Shown here piece after piece: positions 8,607-16,951 of a stretch of 64,000 nt of DNA. The DNA lies in NCBI GenBank assembly GCA_964473365.1, contig CAYYOV010000006.1, positions 31,763 to 95,762 of the forward strand, written 5' to 3'. The stretch is from 2-02-FULL-55-14 sp964473365. GTDB lineage: Bacteria > Bacteroidota > Ignavibacteria > UBA10030. How positions within the stretch are numbered: position 1 is the first letter of the stretch; each line of letters opens with the position of its first letter. A program made the position numbers and the translations under genes. The notes beneath the pieces were generated by a model that worked only from the letters and a program-made list of their open reading frames with translations, searched no databases and was not told the DNA's origin.

Positions 8607-9974
8607 ATGCAAGCGGTGACCTTGACCCCCATCCCCCGACATCCAAGCCTCCGACGAACGATACAGGTGTTCATCGGCCTTGCCATCCTTGGCACCGTAC
8701 TCGTTGCACAACGTTCCGGTCGTCCGGATGCTCCCATCGGAACGGAAACGCCCGTTTCGTACGAAGCGGTGGTCCTCCCGGCCGCAGCTTCGGACAGCTT
8801 TATTGTCGACATCCATTATCGGATCCCGGCCGCCTTCTTCGTCTTTCTTCGGACATCGGAAGGCCAATCCTCGGGACAGGGAGAGCTTCTGGTCGAGTTA
8901 GCGGGTACCAACGGAGCACAGACCCGTCGGGAGGTCCGTCCGCTACGCATTGACCGGGTTCGGGATCCCGCCCCGGGAGAAGACGTGCCCGATCTTCAGT
9001 CCTCCGTCAGGTTTTTCGTCGGTCCCGGCACCTACACCATCGTGTTCGAGGTCAAAGCGTTCGATGCCGAACGAAGCTTCCTTGACCGCCGGCGCACGCT
9101 GGAGATCGCAAGCGGGACGGGGTTGACAGCAGTGCCGAGAATGCTTTTCGGCTATCCGAGCAATGACGGCGATGGATTTGTTCCGTTCAACAGAGGAGGA
9201 GCAGCGTTGTTCGGCTCTCGCGGCGGGATGGTACTGCATCTGCGTGCACCGTCGCACGATCCGATCATCGTCGAATGGCACATTACCGCTCCTGATCGGG
9301 ATGATGGAGGCCGCCCTGTCGATCTCCGCGCCCGCGACACCATCATGTCGCGCCGGACCATGACAACACCGGAGGAAGGGTCTCAGGTGCGTTATCGATT
9401 CGACGGTGTCGCCTCCGGAATCTGGACCTCCGCCTTCCTCCCCCTGCCGCTCGAGCAACTCGAGCCGGGCCCGTACGTTGTCGACGTGAACCTTTCATCT
9501 GGGGTCGACCGCTTCCATCAGGTATACCGGTTCGCCGTGATCTGGCCTTCGCAGCCGAGGTCGTTGGCCAATTTCGATGTGGCCGTGGATGCCCTCCGCC
9601 ATATTGCCGACCCGGAAGAGGTCGATGAGATGGTCGGCTTTTTTGCGGATGGCGGTCGATCGCGGTTCGACGAGTTCTGGCGTCTCCGCGATCCGGATAC
9701 GACCACGGCATATAATCCCGTTCAGGAAGAATACTACCGTCGCGTTGACGAAGCGATTCGCAGGTTCTCCACCCGCGAGGGGACGGACGGCTACAAGACC
9801 GACCGGGGCCGAATTCTTATCCTGTTTGGCACGCCCACGTCAAGCCAGCGGATCTTTCGGCCAAATACCGGGCCGCGCGAGATCTGGATCTACGAGCAAC
9901 AGCGGAAGCGGTTCATCTTCACGGACCCCTCTCGAACAGGCGACTATCAGCTGACGCAGACGGAGGACCTGTGA
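8607..9974 (+). CDS. GWxTD domain-containing protein
   Basis: This 455-residue protein has a hydrophobic segment at about residues 15 to 32 (VFIGLAILGTVLVA), so it is probably exported or membrane-anchored. A long middle part of beta-rich sequence follows. The C-terminal about 150 residues are the GWxTD domain, recognised by GYKTDRGRILILFGTP at 395-410 and REIWIYE after it. The conserved Trp is Tyr here. GWxTD proteins are common in FCB and Acidobacteria genomes and their function is unknown. The stop overlaps pdxA by four bases, so translation is coupled. Confidence 0.8.
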   Translation: MQAVTLTPIPRHPSLRRTIQVFIGLAILGTVLVAQRSGRPDAPIGTETPVSYEAVVLPAAASDSFIVDIHYRIPAAFFVFLRTSEGQSSGQGELLVELAGTNGAQTRREVRPLRIDRVRDPAPGEDVPDLQSSVRFFVGPGTYTIVFEVKAFDAERSFLDRRRTLEIASGTGLTAVPRMLFGYPSNDGDGFVPFNRGGAALFGSRGGMVLHLRAPSHDPIIVEWHITAPDRDDGGRPVDLRARDTIMSRRTMTTPEEGSQVRYRFDGVASGIWTSAFLPLPLEQLEPGPYVVDVNLSSGVDRFHQVYRFAVIWPSQPRSLANFDVAVDALRHIADPEEVDEMVGFFADGGRSRFDEFWRLRDPDTTTAYNPVQEEYYRRVDEAIRRFSTREGTDGYKTDRGRILILFGTPTSSQRIFRPNTGPREIWIYEQQRKRFIFTDPSRTGDYQLTQTEDL

Positions 9975-10969
9975 AGCCCACCATCGCCATCACCGTCGGT
10001 GACATCAACGGCATCGGCCCCGAAGTCGCTTTGCGGGCTATCGCTGATGCGGCGGTTCGAAGGGTTTGTCATCCGGTGCTGGTCGGACCGTTGGCAGTCT
10101 TCCGGCACGTCCTTCCGCTGACCCGCAAACGATTGACGCTCGAGAAACGCACGGCTGCTCTCCCGCGTGGAACGACGGTCGGCGTCGTGGACATCGGCGA
10201 CGCGATCGGTGCTGATATTACTCCAGGTGGTCCGACCAAGACGTCCGGGCGGAACGCGGGTCTTGCCATCGAGCGGGCCGTCGAGTTGTGTCTAAGCGGT
10301 AAGGCCGACGCCATGGTCACCGCCCCGGCATCGAAGGAAGCTCTGCATCTCGCGGGCTACGATTTCCCGGGTCAAACAGAGATGGTGACCCTCCTGAGCC
10401 GTTCGCAAAACGTCATCATGATGCTTGTCTCACGCGCCCTGCGCGTTGGGCTCGTGACCGTCCACACACCCCTCACATCCGTCCCCGGCCAGATCACCGT
10501 CGACAAGGTCCGCGACAAACTGCTCCTGATGCATGGAGCGCTCAAGAGGGATTTTGGGATCACCAATCCGAAGATCGCCGTGCTCGGCCTGAACCCTCAC
10601 GCCGGAGAGAACGGACATATCGGACGCGAAGAGCTCGAGCTGATCGGCCCCGCCCTCGATGCAGCTCGTGCCGCAGGCGCCGTCGCGGATGGACCGTTCC
10701 CGGCCGATGCGTTCTTCGGCACGAAACGGTATGCTGCATACGATGCCACCCTGGCCATGTACCACGATCAGGGGTTGATACCGCTCAAGCTTCTGGCATT
10801 TGGTACGGCTGTGAATGTCTCCGCGGGTTTGCCGATCATCCGCACGTCTCCAGATCACGGCACTGCCTACGACATAGCCGGTACGGGCAAGGCCGACCCA
10901 TCCAGTACGATCGAAGCGGTCCGACTGGCCGTTTCCATGACGAACGCCCGGCGTGGAGCTCGCACATGA
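9971..10969 (+). CDS. pdxA: 4-hydroxythreonine-4-phosphate dehydrogenase
   Basis: PdxA oxidises 4-phosphohydroxy-L-threonine in the DXP-dependent route to pyridoxal phosphate. The 332-residue protein shows TVGDINGIGPE at the N-terminus, VTAPASKEALHLAG, GLNPHAGENGHIGREE and YHDQGLIPLK. The metal-ligand histidines lie in these segments, and SPDHGTAYDIAGTGKA closes the set. It starts with GTG at 9971 in a GTGA overlap with the GWxTD gene and ends in an ATGA overlap with ftsE. Several PLP enzymes, such as Kbl, are encoded elsewhere in the window. Confidence 0.93.
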   Translation: MKPTIAITVGDINGIGPEVALRAIADAAVRRVCHPVLVGPLAVFRHVLPLTRKRLTLEKRTAALPRGTTVGVVDIGDAIGADITPGGPTKTSGRNAGLAIERAVELCLSGKADAMVTAPASKEALHLAGYDFPGQTEMVTLLSRSQNVIMMLVSRALRVGLVTVHTPLTSVPGQITVDKVRDKLLLMHGALKRDFGITNPKIAVLGLNPHAGENGHIGREELELIGPALDAARAAGAVADGPFPADAFFGTKRYAAYDATLAMYHDQGLIPLKLLAFGTAVNVSAGLPIIRTSPDHGTAYDIAGTGKADPSSTIEAVRLAVSMTNARRGART

Positions 10970-11643
10970 TCGAACTCTCAGGTGTGACCGTCTCCTTTGA
11001 CGGCCAGCAGGTCCTGACGAATCTCAGCTTCTCCATGAAGCGAGGCGAGTTTGTCTATCTCGTCGGTCAGACCGGCGCCGGCAAAAGTTCCCTGATGCGG
11101 CTGCTCTATTTCGACCTGATCCCCGAATCCGGCCGTGTACGCGTGGCAGGCTACGACAGCGCCAACATCACACCAAAGGAGATCCCGTTCCTTCGCCGGC
11201 GCATCGGCGTTGTATTCCAGGACTTCAAGCTCCTTGACGACCGGTCGGTCTACGACAACGTCGCCTTCGCGCTCCACGTTACAAACGCCAGACGATCGGA
11301 CCTGAAGAAAAAGGTCCTGCACGTCCTGGCTGAGGTCGGGCTGAGTCACAAGCGAAATCAGATGCCGCAGGAACTTTCGGGGGGCGAGCAACAGCGGGTG
11401 GTGATCGCACGTGCGCTGGTCAACGAACCGGCCATCCTCATCGCCGACGAGCCGACCGGCAATCTTGATCCGACATCATCCGCAGAGATCATGGAGCTGA
11501 TGACGAAGATCAACATGCGGGGCACCGCCGTCCTGATGGCCACCCATAACTACGACCTGGTGAAAAAGTATCCCGCCCGGGTGGTCCAGATCAAGGACGG
11601 TCAATTGCTTGAGGTCGATATGCGGGCCCCCAGGAGGCGCTGA
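10966..11643 (+). CDS. ftsE: Cell division ATP-binding protein FtsE
   Basis: This 225-residue ABC ATPase normally partners FtsX at the divisome to activate cell-wall hydrolases. It has Walker A GQTGAGKSS at 34-42, the signature LSGGEQQR at 137-144, Walker B AILIADEPTGNLD at 156-168 and the H-loop His in MATHNYDLV. Length and motifs match FtsE better than LolD-type ATPases, though those are close relatives. ftsX would be expected next. Instead a terminator and a converging gene follow, so the permease must be elsewhere. Confidence 0.83.
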   Translation: MIELSGVTVSFDGQQVLTNLSFSMKRGEFVYLVGQTGAGKSSLMRLLYFDLIPESGRVRVAGYDSANITPKEIPFLRRRIGVVFQDFKLLDDRSVYDNVAFALHVTNARRSDLKKKVLHVLAEVGLSHKRNQMPQELSGGEQQRVVIARALVNEPAILIADEPTGNLDPTSSAEIMELMTKINMRGTAVLMATHNYDLVKKYPARVVQIKDGQLLEVDMRAPRRR

Positions 11644-11665
11644 CCGAACCATGCGCCGTACGTCA

Positions 11666-11693
11666 AAAGGCCGGAGCTCTTGCCCCGGCCTTT
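11666..11693. terminator. Hairpin between converging ftsE and nifU-like genes
   Basis: AAAGGCCGG at 11666-11674 pairs exactly with CCGGCCTTT at 11685-11693 over a ten-base loop. It is flanked by A-runs and T-runs, so it can act on both converging transcripts: ftsE ends at 11643 and the nifU-like gene at 11716. Confidence 0.8.
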
Positions 11694-11715
11694 GTCTTGT
11701 TCCGCATCGCCGCCG

Positions 11716-11955
11716 CTACTTGACCTGCTCGATCCTCCTGATCGTTTCGTGCTCCAGGAGTACCGCCCGTTCGATCCCAGCCCGCAACGTCATGCGTGAC
11801 ATGGGGCAGTCTGCGCAGGAACCTACCAGCCGCACTTCAAGGATACCTTCTTCCGTGAGCCGCACAAGCTCCACGTTCCCCCCGTCGATCTCGAGGAACG
11901 GACGGAGCCGATCGAGCGTGCGCTCAACCTCAGCCGTGTTCGGAAGGGGCGCCAT
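11716..11955 (-). CDS. NifU-like C-terminal domain protein (Fe-S scaffold/carrier)
   Basis: This 79-residue protein consists only of the NifU C-terminal (Nfu) domain. It has LRPFLEIDGGNVELV near the start and the cluster-binding pair Cys47 and Cys50 in GSCADCPMS. Such proteins carry or transfer 4Fe-4S clusters to apo-enzymes. It lies two bases after mrp, another Fe-S carrier, and the pairing recurs in many bacteria. It is the last gene of the operon that begins with pfkA. Confidence 0.87.
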   Translation of the reverse strand: MAPLPNTAEVERTLDRLRPFLEIDGGNVELVRLTEEGILEVRLVGSCADCPMSRMTLRAGIERAVLLEHETIRRIEQVK

Positions 11956-11957
11956 GG

Positions 11958-13055
11958 TCAGGCAGACGGTCCCAGGAGGATCTCCAGTTTGGGTGCCTGG
12001 ATCCCGTCAACATTGCGGATGCTTACCTGTGCAGCGAGTTGCCGCGCGATGTCGCGGATGATGACCGACCGGGGCGACTCGGGTTCGCCATGAACCACCG
12101 GATGTCCCGCGTCTCCACCCACCCGGATCTTGGTGTCAATCGGGATCTCGCCGAGGAAGGGTACGTTCAACTCGCCCGCAGTGCGTTTGCCCCCGCCGTT
12201 GTCGAAGATGTTCTCACGGTGTCCGCAATGCGTGCAGACAAAGTATGACATGTTCTCAACGATGCCGAGCACCGGAACATTCACTTTGTTGAACATCACC
12301 AGTCCCTTTCGGGCATCGGCCAGTGCCACATCCTGAGGCGTCGTGACGATAACGGCGCCCGTGAGCGGGATCGTCTGAACGATCGTCAGTTGAATGTCTC
12401 CCGTGCCCGGCGGAAGGTCGAACACCAGGTAGTCCAGCTCGCCCCATTCCACGTCCCCCATGAACTGCTTGACGGCACCGCTCGCCATCGGGCCGCGCCA
12501 GATGACCGCCTGCATCGGGTCGACCAGGAACCCGATCGACATGACCTTTACGCCGTACTTCTCGAGCGGATACAGCTTGTTCTGTGAGACCTTTGGCCGT
12601 TCGTTGATCCCGAACATGGTGGGGATGGATGGACCATAGATGTCTGCGTCCACGAGCCCCACCTTCGCCCCGTCCATTGCGAGCGAAACCGCGAGATTGA
12701 CCGCGACGGTCGACTTGCCCACTCCCCCCTTGCCGCTGGCAACAGCGATGGTGTTCTTGACGCCCGGCAGGATCGCATCCTTCTGCGAGTGGGTGTGGGA
12801 CGTCACACTCGAGGACAGCCGCACATCTATCTTTTTCACCCCTTCGACGGTCGACCGGACTGCCTTCTCGCAATCAACGACGAATTGGTCACGGACTGGG
12901 CACGACGGCGTGGTCAGGACGAGGTCAAACGCGACGTCGCCACTCTGGATCGTGAGATTCTTCACGAATCCCAGCGTTACAATATCGCGATGAAGATCGG
13001 GGTCTCGGACAGCCCGCAGGCTTTGGAGGATGTTCTCTTCGTTCAACGGAAGCAT
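11958..13055 (-). CDS. mrp: Mrp/NBP35-family Fe-S cluster carrier ATPase
   Basis: The 365-residue protein joins an N-terminal MIP18/DUF59 domain (residues 1 to about 80, with the TPSCPVRD motif) to a deviant Walker A ATPase (ASGKGGVGKST, 106-116). A CTHCG motif near residue 270 is the cluster-bridging pair of this family. Mrp proteins assemble and deliver 4Fe-4S clusters in the cytosol. A 68-base gap separates it from purC upstream, and nifU follows two bases downstream. Confidence 0.92.
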   Translation of the reverse strand: MLPLNEENILQSLRAVRDPDLHRDIVTLGFVKNLTIQSGDVAFDLVLTTPSCPVRDQFVVDCEKAVRSTVEGVKKIDVRLSSSVTSHTHSQKDAILPGVKNTIAVASGKGGVGKSTVAVNLAVSLAMDGAKVGLVDADIYGPSIPTMFGINERPKVSQNKLYPLEKYGVKVMSIGFLVDPMQAVIWRGPMASGAVKQFMGDVEWGELDYLVFDLPPGTGDIQLTIVQTIPLTGAVIVTTPQDVALADARKGLVMFNKVNVPVLGIVENMSYFVCTHCGHRENIFDNGGGKRTAGELNVPFLGEIPIDTKIRVGGDAGHPVVHGEPESPRSVIIRDIARQLAAQVSIRNVDGIQAPKLEILLGPSA

Positions 13056-13123
13056 GGGTGGACCTTGATCACGGAAGTGAATGACAGTGTGTGTAGCGAA
13101 GGGGGCGCCTGCGGCGTTCCCCG

Positions 13124-14035
13124 TCAGAGCAATGAGCGACCCGTCAGCCGCTTCAAGGCCTCAGCATAGAGCGCCGACGTCTTGAAGATCACATCGTCCG
13201 GAAGCTTCGGAGGAGGGGGCTGGCGGTTGAATTTGATAGAGTTGAGGTAGTCGCGCACGAACTGCTTATCGAAACTCTCCTGTGCTCGTCCTGGGGCATA
13301 CCGATCCATCGGCCAGAACCGGGACGAATCAGGTGTCAGCAATTCATCGATGAGCATGATCTTGCCTTCGGCATCCAGGCCGAATTCCATTTTCGTGTCG
13401 GCGATGATGATACCCTTCGATTCAGCCTCCCGGGCCGCACGCTGGTAGACAGCGATCGCAAGCGTACGGAGCTGCTCGGCATGGGGAGCACCGACGATCT
13501 CAACGACCCGGTCGAACGGGATGTTTTCGTCGTGCTTACCCTGCAATTCTTTTGTCGCCGGCGTGAAGATCGGTTCAGGGAGCCGGTCAGACTCTACAAG
13601 TCCTTTCGGTAACGGGACCCCACACACGGAGCCGGATGCCTGATACTCCAGCCAACCCGATCCGGAAAGATATCCGCGTACGACGCATTCGATGGGGAAC
13701 GGCTTGGCCTTCCGCACGAGCATCGAGCGATCTTCCAGGGCCTGCCAATGCGGCTTACAGGCCGGAGGATAGTCGTAGACGATCGTCGAGATCAGGTGGT
13801 TGGGCACGATGTCCGCCATCCGCCCGAACCAGTACTCAGAGATGAGCGTCAGGACCTTCCCTTTGAACGGGATCCCTTCGTTCATGATGACGTCGTAGGC
13901 CGAGAGCCGATCGGTCGCCACGATCAGGAGCTGACCGCCGACCTCGTAGATGTCACGGACCTTGCCGCTGTGGAGGTAGTTCAACCCCGCGAACGACGTC
14001 GAAGTAATGACGGAGACGTGATGAGGCGTGGACAT
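13124..14035 (-). CDS. purC: Phosphoribosylaminoimidazole-succinocarboxamide synthase
   Basis: PurC joins aspartate to CAIR in purine synthesis. The 303-residue protein belongs to the longer SAICAR synthase form. It has HSGKVRDIYEVGG near residue 23, ATDRLSAYDVIMNEGIPFKGK, the GSGWLEY segment and IIADTKMEFGLD. No other purine gene is nearby. It lies inside the pfkA-qor-aat-purC-mrp run, 18 bases after aat, with a weak ribosome-binding site. Confidence 0.94.
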   Translation of the reverse strand: MSTPHHVSVITSTSFAGLNYLHSGKVRDIYEVGGQLLIVATDRLSAYDVIMNEGIPFKGKVLTLISEYWFGRMADIVPNHLISTIVYDYPPACKPHWQALEDRSMLVRKAKPFPIECVVRGYLSGSGWLEYQASGSVCGVPLPKGLVESDRLPEPIFTPATKELQGKHDENIPFDRVVEIVGAPHAEQLRTLAIAVYQRAAREAESKGIIIADTKMEFGLDAEGKIMLIDELLTPDSSRFWPMDRYAPGRAQESFDKQFVRDYLNSIKFNRQPPPPKLPDDVIFKTSALYAEALKRLTGRSLL

Positions 14036-14053
14036 GGGCTTCGGTCTGGTTGT

Positions 14054-14659
14054 TCAAGGTGCGAGGACTGCTTTGATCGCCAGCGCCGCGCGCAGCCGGC
14101 GGAGATATTCGGCACGGGGGATCTCGATCGCACCAAAACGCTGCAAGTGAGGCGTCAAGAATTGAATGTCCAGCAGGCGGAACCCCCGTTCGCGCATCCG
14201 ACCGACGAGGGCCGCCAACGCGGCCGTCGAGGCGTCACGGGAGCGGCTGAACATCGACTCGCCGAAGAACGCACCTCCGAGGGCTACTCCGTAGAGGCCC
14301 CCTGCCAGGGCGCCATCCTTCCAGGCCTCAACACAGTGGGCCTTGCCTGCGCGAAAGAGTGCCTCATACGCCCCGATGATCGCAGGCACGATCCAGATTT
14401 CCGAACGTTCCGCACACGAGCGGATGACTGCCGGGAAGTCTGAATCCCACCGGACCTCGTACGTACCACGACGGACCATCGAACGAAGCGATCGCGGAAT
14501 CCGAAATTCTTCCAACTCGATGATGGCCCTCGGGTCCGGAGCGTACCAAGCGATCTCCCCCGTGGCTTCATCCCCCATCGGAAAGACACCGACACGATAC
14601 GCTTGCTCGACCAGCTCCGGGTCGAGGGCTGGTCTGCCGTTTGCAGCCGTCGTACTCAC
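14054..14659 (-). CDS. aat: Leucyl/phenylalanyl-tRNA-protein transferase
   Basis: Aat adds Leu or Phe from aminoacyl-tRNA to proteins with N-terminal Lys or Arg, marking them for ClpS-ClpAP. The 201-residue protein shows the family run YRVGVFPMGDE, WYAPDPRAIIELE, HCVEAW and GGLYGVALGGAFFGESMFS, then LLDIQFLTPHLQRFGA. The start is a GTG at 14659, in a GTGA overlap with the oxidoreductase gene upstream. A clpS gene lies at 45953-46240 in the same window. Confidence 0.93.
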   Translation of the reverse strand: MSTTAANGRPALDPELVEQAYRVGVFPMGDEATGEIAWYAPDPRAIIELEEFRIPRSLRSMVRRGTYEVRWDSDFPAVIRSCAERSEIWIVPAIIGAYEALFRAGKAHCVEAWKDGALAGGLYGVALGGAFFGESMFSRSRDASTAALAALVGRMRERGFRLLDIQFLTPHLQRFGAIEIPRAEYLRRLRAALAIKAVLAP

Positions 14660-15687
14660 CCTGGTGTGGACACGTCGATGACGATCTTGCCCGTGCTCCT
14701 ACGACTTTGCATCCAGGCATGTGCGTCGACGATCTTGTCGAACGGAAAGACCGCGCCGATGACAGGAGCGACTGCCTTGGCCTTCCATAATTTGAGCAAC
14801 GCTTCGGCCGCTGCCTGAAGGTACGCCGATCGCTCTGCCAGGAAATAGAGATTGAACCCCATCAACGAAACATTCCGAGACGGCAGCGTCGGCGGGTAGA
14901 TCAGCGGCGTGGCCGCGGCCTCCTTGAGGAGACGCCATCGGCCCAGTCGACGTGGTCCCGTGACTGACGCAAAGCCGAACAACACATATCGTCCCATCGG
15001 GGCCAGTGACTTCCACGAATCACGAAAGAGCGTACCACCGACGGAATCGAGGACGACGTCGATCCCTTTGCCCCCGGTCAATGCTCGTAGTCGATCTGCG
15101 ATCCGTCCGTTGCCCGATAGGATCGTCTCTGTTGCGCCATGTTGGCGGGCCACATCCAGCTTCTCGTCCGTGGATGCCGTGGCGATGGTTCTGGCGCGCC
15201 AGTGCTTGAGCAATTGGAGCGCTGCAGTGCCAACCCCGCCTGCCGCTGCATGCACGAGAACTGTCTCGCCGGGGCCGACCTGGCCGAGCGTCCGAAGTCC
15301 GTGGTAGGCGCTTAGATACGTGACGCTGAACGAGGCCGCTTCGTGGTCGCTCATTCCGGCCGGAACCCGCCGAACGAATTCGGCAGGCACACAGACCTCC
15401 TCGGCATACGCACCTTGCCGCGAGAAACCCATGACGCGGTCTCCGCGGCGAACCGAACGCACACCAGGTGCCAGCTCGATGACGTCACCGCAGAACTCGA
15501 TACCCGGAACGAACGGCGGGCTAGGGATGCTCGGATAGACCCCGAGTCGAGCCATCACATCGGCAAAATTCATCCCGATCGTTCGGACCCGAACTCGGAT
15601 ACTGCCCGGAGCCAGGACCGGAGCCGGGAGCTCACGGAATTGCAGCACCTCTGGGGGGCCGAACCGCGTGATGACGGCCGCCCGCAT
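14656..15687 (-). CDS. Zinc-type alcohol dehydrogenase-like / quinone oxidoreductase (MDR family)
   Basis: This 343-residue medium-chain dehydrogenase/reductase has a GroES-like N-terminal domain and a Rossmann domain with VHAAAGGVGTAALQLLKHW. Catalytic zinc ligands are not evident, so it resembles the quinone oxidoreductase (QOR) branch that reduces quinones or enones with NADPH. I favour the ATG at 15687. A TTG at 15693 would overlap the pfkA stop and add two residues. The substrate is unknown. It overlaps aat by four bases. Confidence 0.8.
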   Translation of the reverse strand: MRAAVITRFGPPEVLQFRELPAPVLAPGSIRVRVRTIGMNFADVMARLGVYPSIPSPPFVPGIEFCGDVIELAPGVRSVRRGDRVMGFSRQGAYAEEVCVPAEFVRRVPAGMSDHEAASFSVTYLSAYHGLRTLGQVGPGETVLVHAAAGGVGTAALQLLKHWRARTIATASTDEKLDVARQHGATETILSGNGRIADRLRALTGGKGIDVVLDSVGGTLFRDSWKSLAPMGRYVLFGFASVTGPRRLGRWRLLKEAAATPLIYPPTLPSRNVSLMGFNLYFLAERSAYLQAAAEALLKLWKAKAVAPVIGAVFPFDKIVDAHAWMQSRRSTGKIVIDVSTPG

Positions 15688-15689
15688 GC

Positions 15690-16787
15690 TCAATCGCCGA
15701 ACGATGTACCAACAGCGCGCGCGGCAAGGATCAACTGCGAATCGGGAGGTACGGTCCGCAATTGCAGGATCGCCTCTTTGACCGGAACAGCCGTTACTTC
15801 CGTCCCGCGCAGGCTCACCATGTGTCCGAAGCGGCCCTCGGACGCGATCTGCAACGCCATTGACCCGAAGCGCGTTGCCAGTACCCGGTCATGCGCGGTC
15901 GGACTACCGCCACGTTGAACATGCCCCAGGACGGCAACGCGCGTCTCGAGGCCGGTGTTATCCTGGATCATTCGTCCAACGTACTCGCCAATGCCTCCGA
16001 GACGGATAGGATCAGTCCGTTTCTTGTCCGTTTCCTTGACCACGATATCGCCCTGCGCCGGCTTCGCCCCTTCGGCGACCGCAACGATGCTGAAGCGACT
16101 TCCCCGTTTTCCCCGCTTCAGGACGTGCTCATACACCTTGTTCCAGTTGAATGGGATCTCAGGGATCAGAATGACATCCGCGCCCCCTGCCAGACCGGCC
16201 GAAAGTGCGATCCATCCTGCGTACCGACCCATCAGTTCGATGATCATCACCCGATGGTGCGCTGACGCGGTTGTGTGGAGTCGGTCGATCGCTTCCGTGG
16301 CCACGCTCACTGCCGAATCGAACCCGAAGGTGACGTCGGTGGCCGACAGGTCATTGTCGATCGTCTTCGGTACGCCGACCATATTCAGGCCCCGTTCCGT
16401 GAACCGATCGACGATGTGCATTGTTCCGTCGCCGCCGATCGCGAACAGAGCATCCAGCTGCCAGTCCTTGTAATTCCGAATCGCGTGGTCGGAATAGTCG
16501 TAGACCTCGATCCCGGAGGGGGTCTCGACGGGGAATTGGAACGGATTGCCTTTGTTCGAGGTGCCCAGGATCGTGCCTCCCAGGTTGACGATGCCGCCGA
16601 TGTCCTTCGGACTGAGCTCCCTGGCACGGCCTTCGACGAAACCCTCGAATCCGTCCTCAATCCCGATGACGGTCGCCCCAAAGTACTGCATTGCCGGCTT
16701 GGCGATCCCCCGAATTACTGCGTTGAGGCCGGGACAATCCCCGCCTCCTGTAAGGATCCCAACGCGCCGTAGCTTCATCTTTGTCAT
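15690..16787 (-). CDS. pfkA: 6-phosphofructokinase, ATP-dependent type
   Basis: Pfk phosphorylates fructose 6-phosphate, the committed step of glycolysis. The 365-residue protein has GILTGGGDCPGLNAV, AIGGDGTMHIV, PKTIDNDLSATDVTFGFDSA and ELMGRYAGWIAL. The Gly in GGDGT is the hallmark of ATP use; pyrophosphate-dependent enzymes have Asp there. The PKTIDNDL form suggests the long group III branch. I set the start at the ATG at 16787; MKLRRVG at 16778 is also possible. It heads the six-gene operon and has a clear promoter. Confidence 0.9.
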   Translation of the reverse strand: MTKMKLRRVGILTGGGDCPGLNAVIRGIAKPAMQYFGATVIGIEDGFEGFVEGRARELSPKDIGGIVNLGGTILGTSNKGNPFQFPVETPSGIEVYDYSDHAIRNYKDWQLDALFAIGGDGTMHIVDRFTERGLNMVGVPKTIDNDLSATDVTFGFDSAVSVATEAIDRLHTTASAHHRVMIIELMGRYAGWIALSAGLAGGADVILIPEIPFNWNKVYEHVLKRGKRGSRFSIVAVAEGAKPAQGDIVVKETDKKRTDPIRLGGIGEYVGRMIQDNTGLETRVAVLGHVQRGGSPTAHDRVLATRFGSMALQIASEGRFGHMVSLRGTEVTAVPVKEAILQLRTVPPDSQLILAARAVGTSFGD

Positions 16788-16834
16788 AAACGAGACGTCT
16801 TTCTCATGTTTTCCTTCGTGCCTCTTAGGTATGT

Positions 16835-16863
16835 AAGATACGAAGGAAAGACAGGGCAATCAA
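16835..16863 (-). promoter_or_regulatory. Promoter for the pfkA operon
   Basis: Read on the minus strand, TTGATT (16863-16858), exactly 17 bases, then TATCTT (16840-16835). The start of transcription should fall near 16828, about 40 bases before the pfkA ATG. The upstream hairpin at 16899-16930 insulates it from the preceding gene. It fits the recurring TTG-N20-TAnnTT pattern. Confidence 0.65.
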
Positions 16864-16898
16864 AAATCTGCCTGGTCGGCACAACCGCATGAAAAGCA

Positions 16899-16930
16899 AC
16901 GGGCCTCTTCGGTGGTTCGAAGAGGCCCGT
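16899..16930 (-). terminator. Rho-independent terminator after the duplicated membrane protein gene
   Basis: ACGGGCCTCTTCG at 16899-16911 pairs perfectly over 13 bases with CGAAGAGGCCCGT at 16918-16930. On the minus strand it is followed by TGCTTTTCATG. It lies 21 bases past the stop of the gene at 16952-17737 and upstream of the pfkA promoter. Confidence 0.85.
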
Positions 16931-16951
16931 ACACAAGACGCTAAGTGACCG

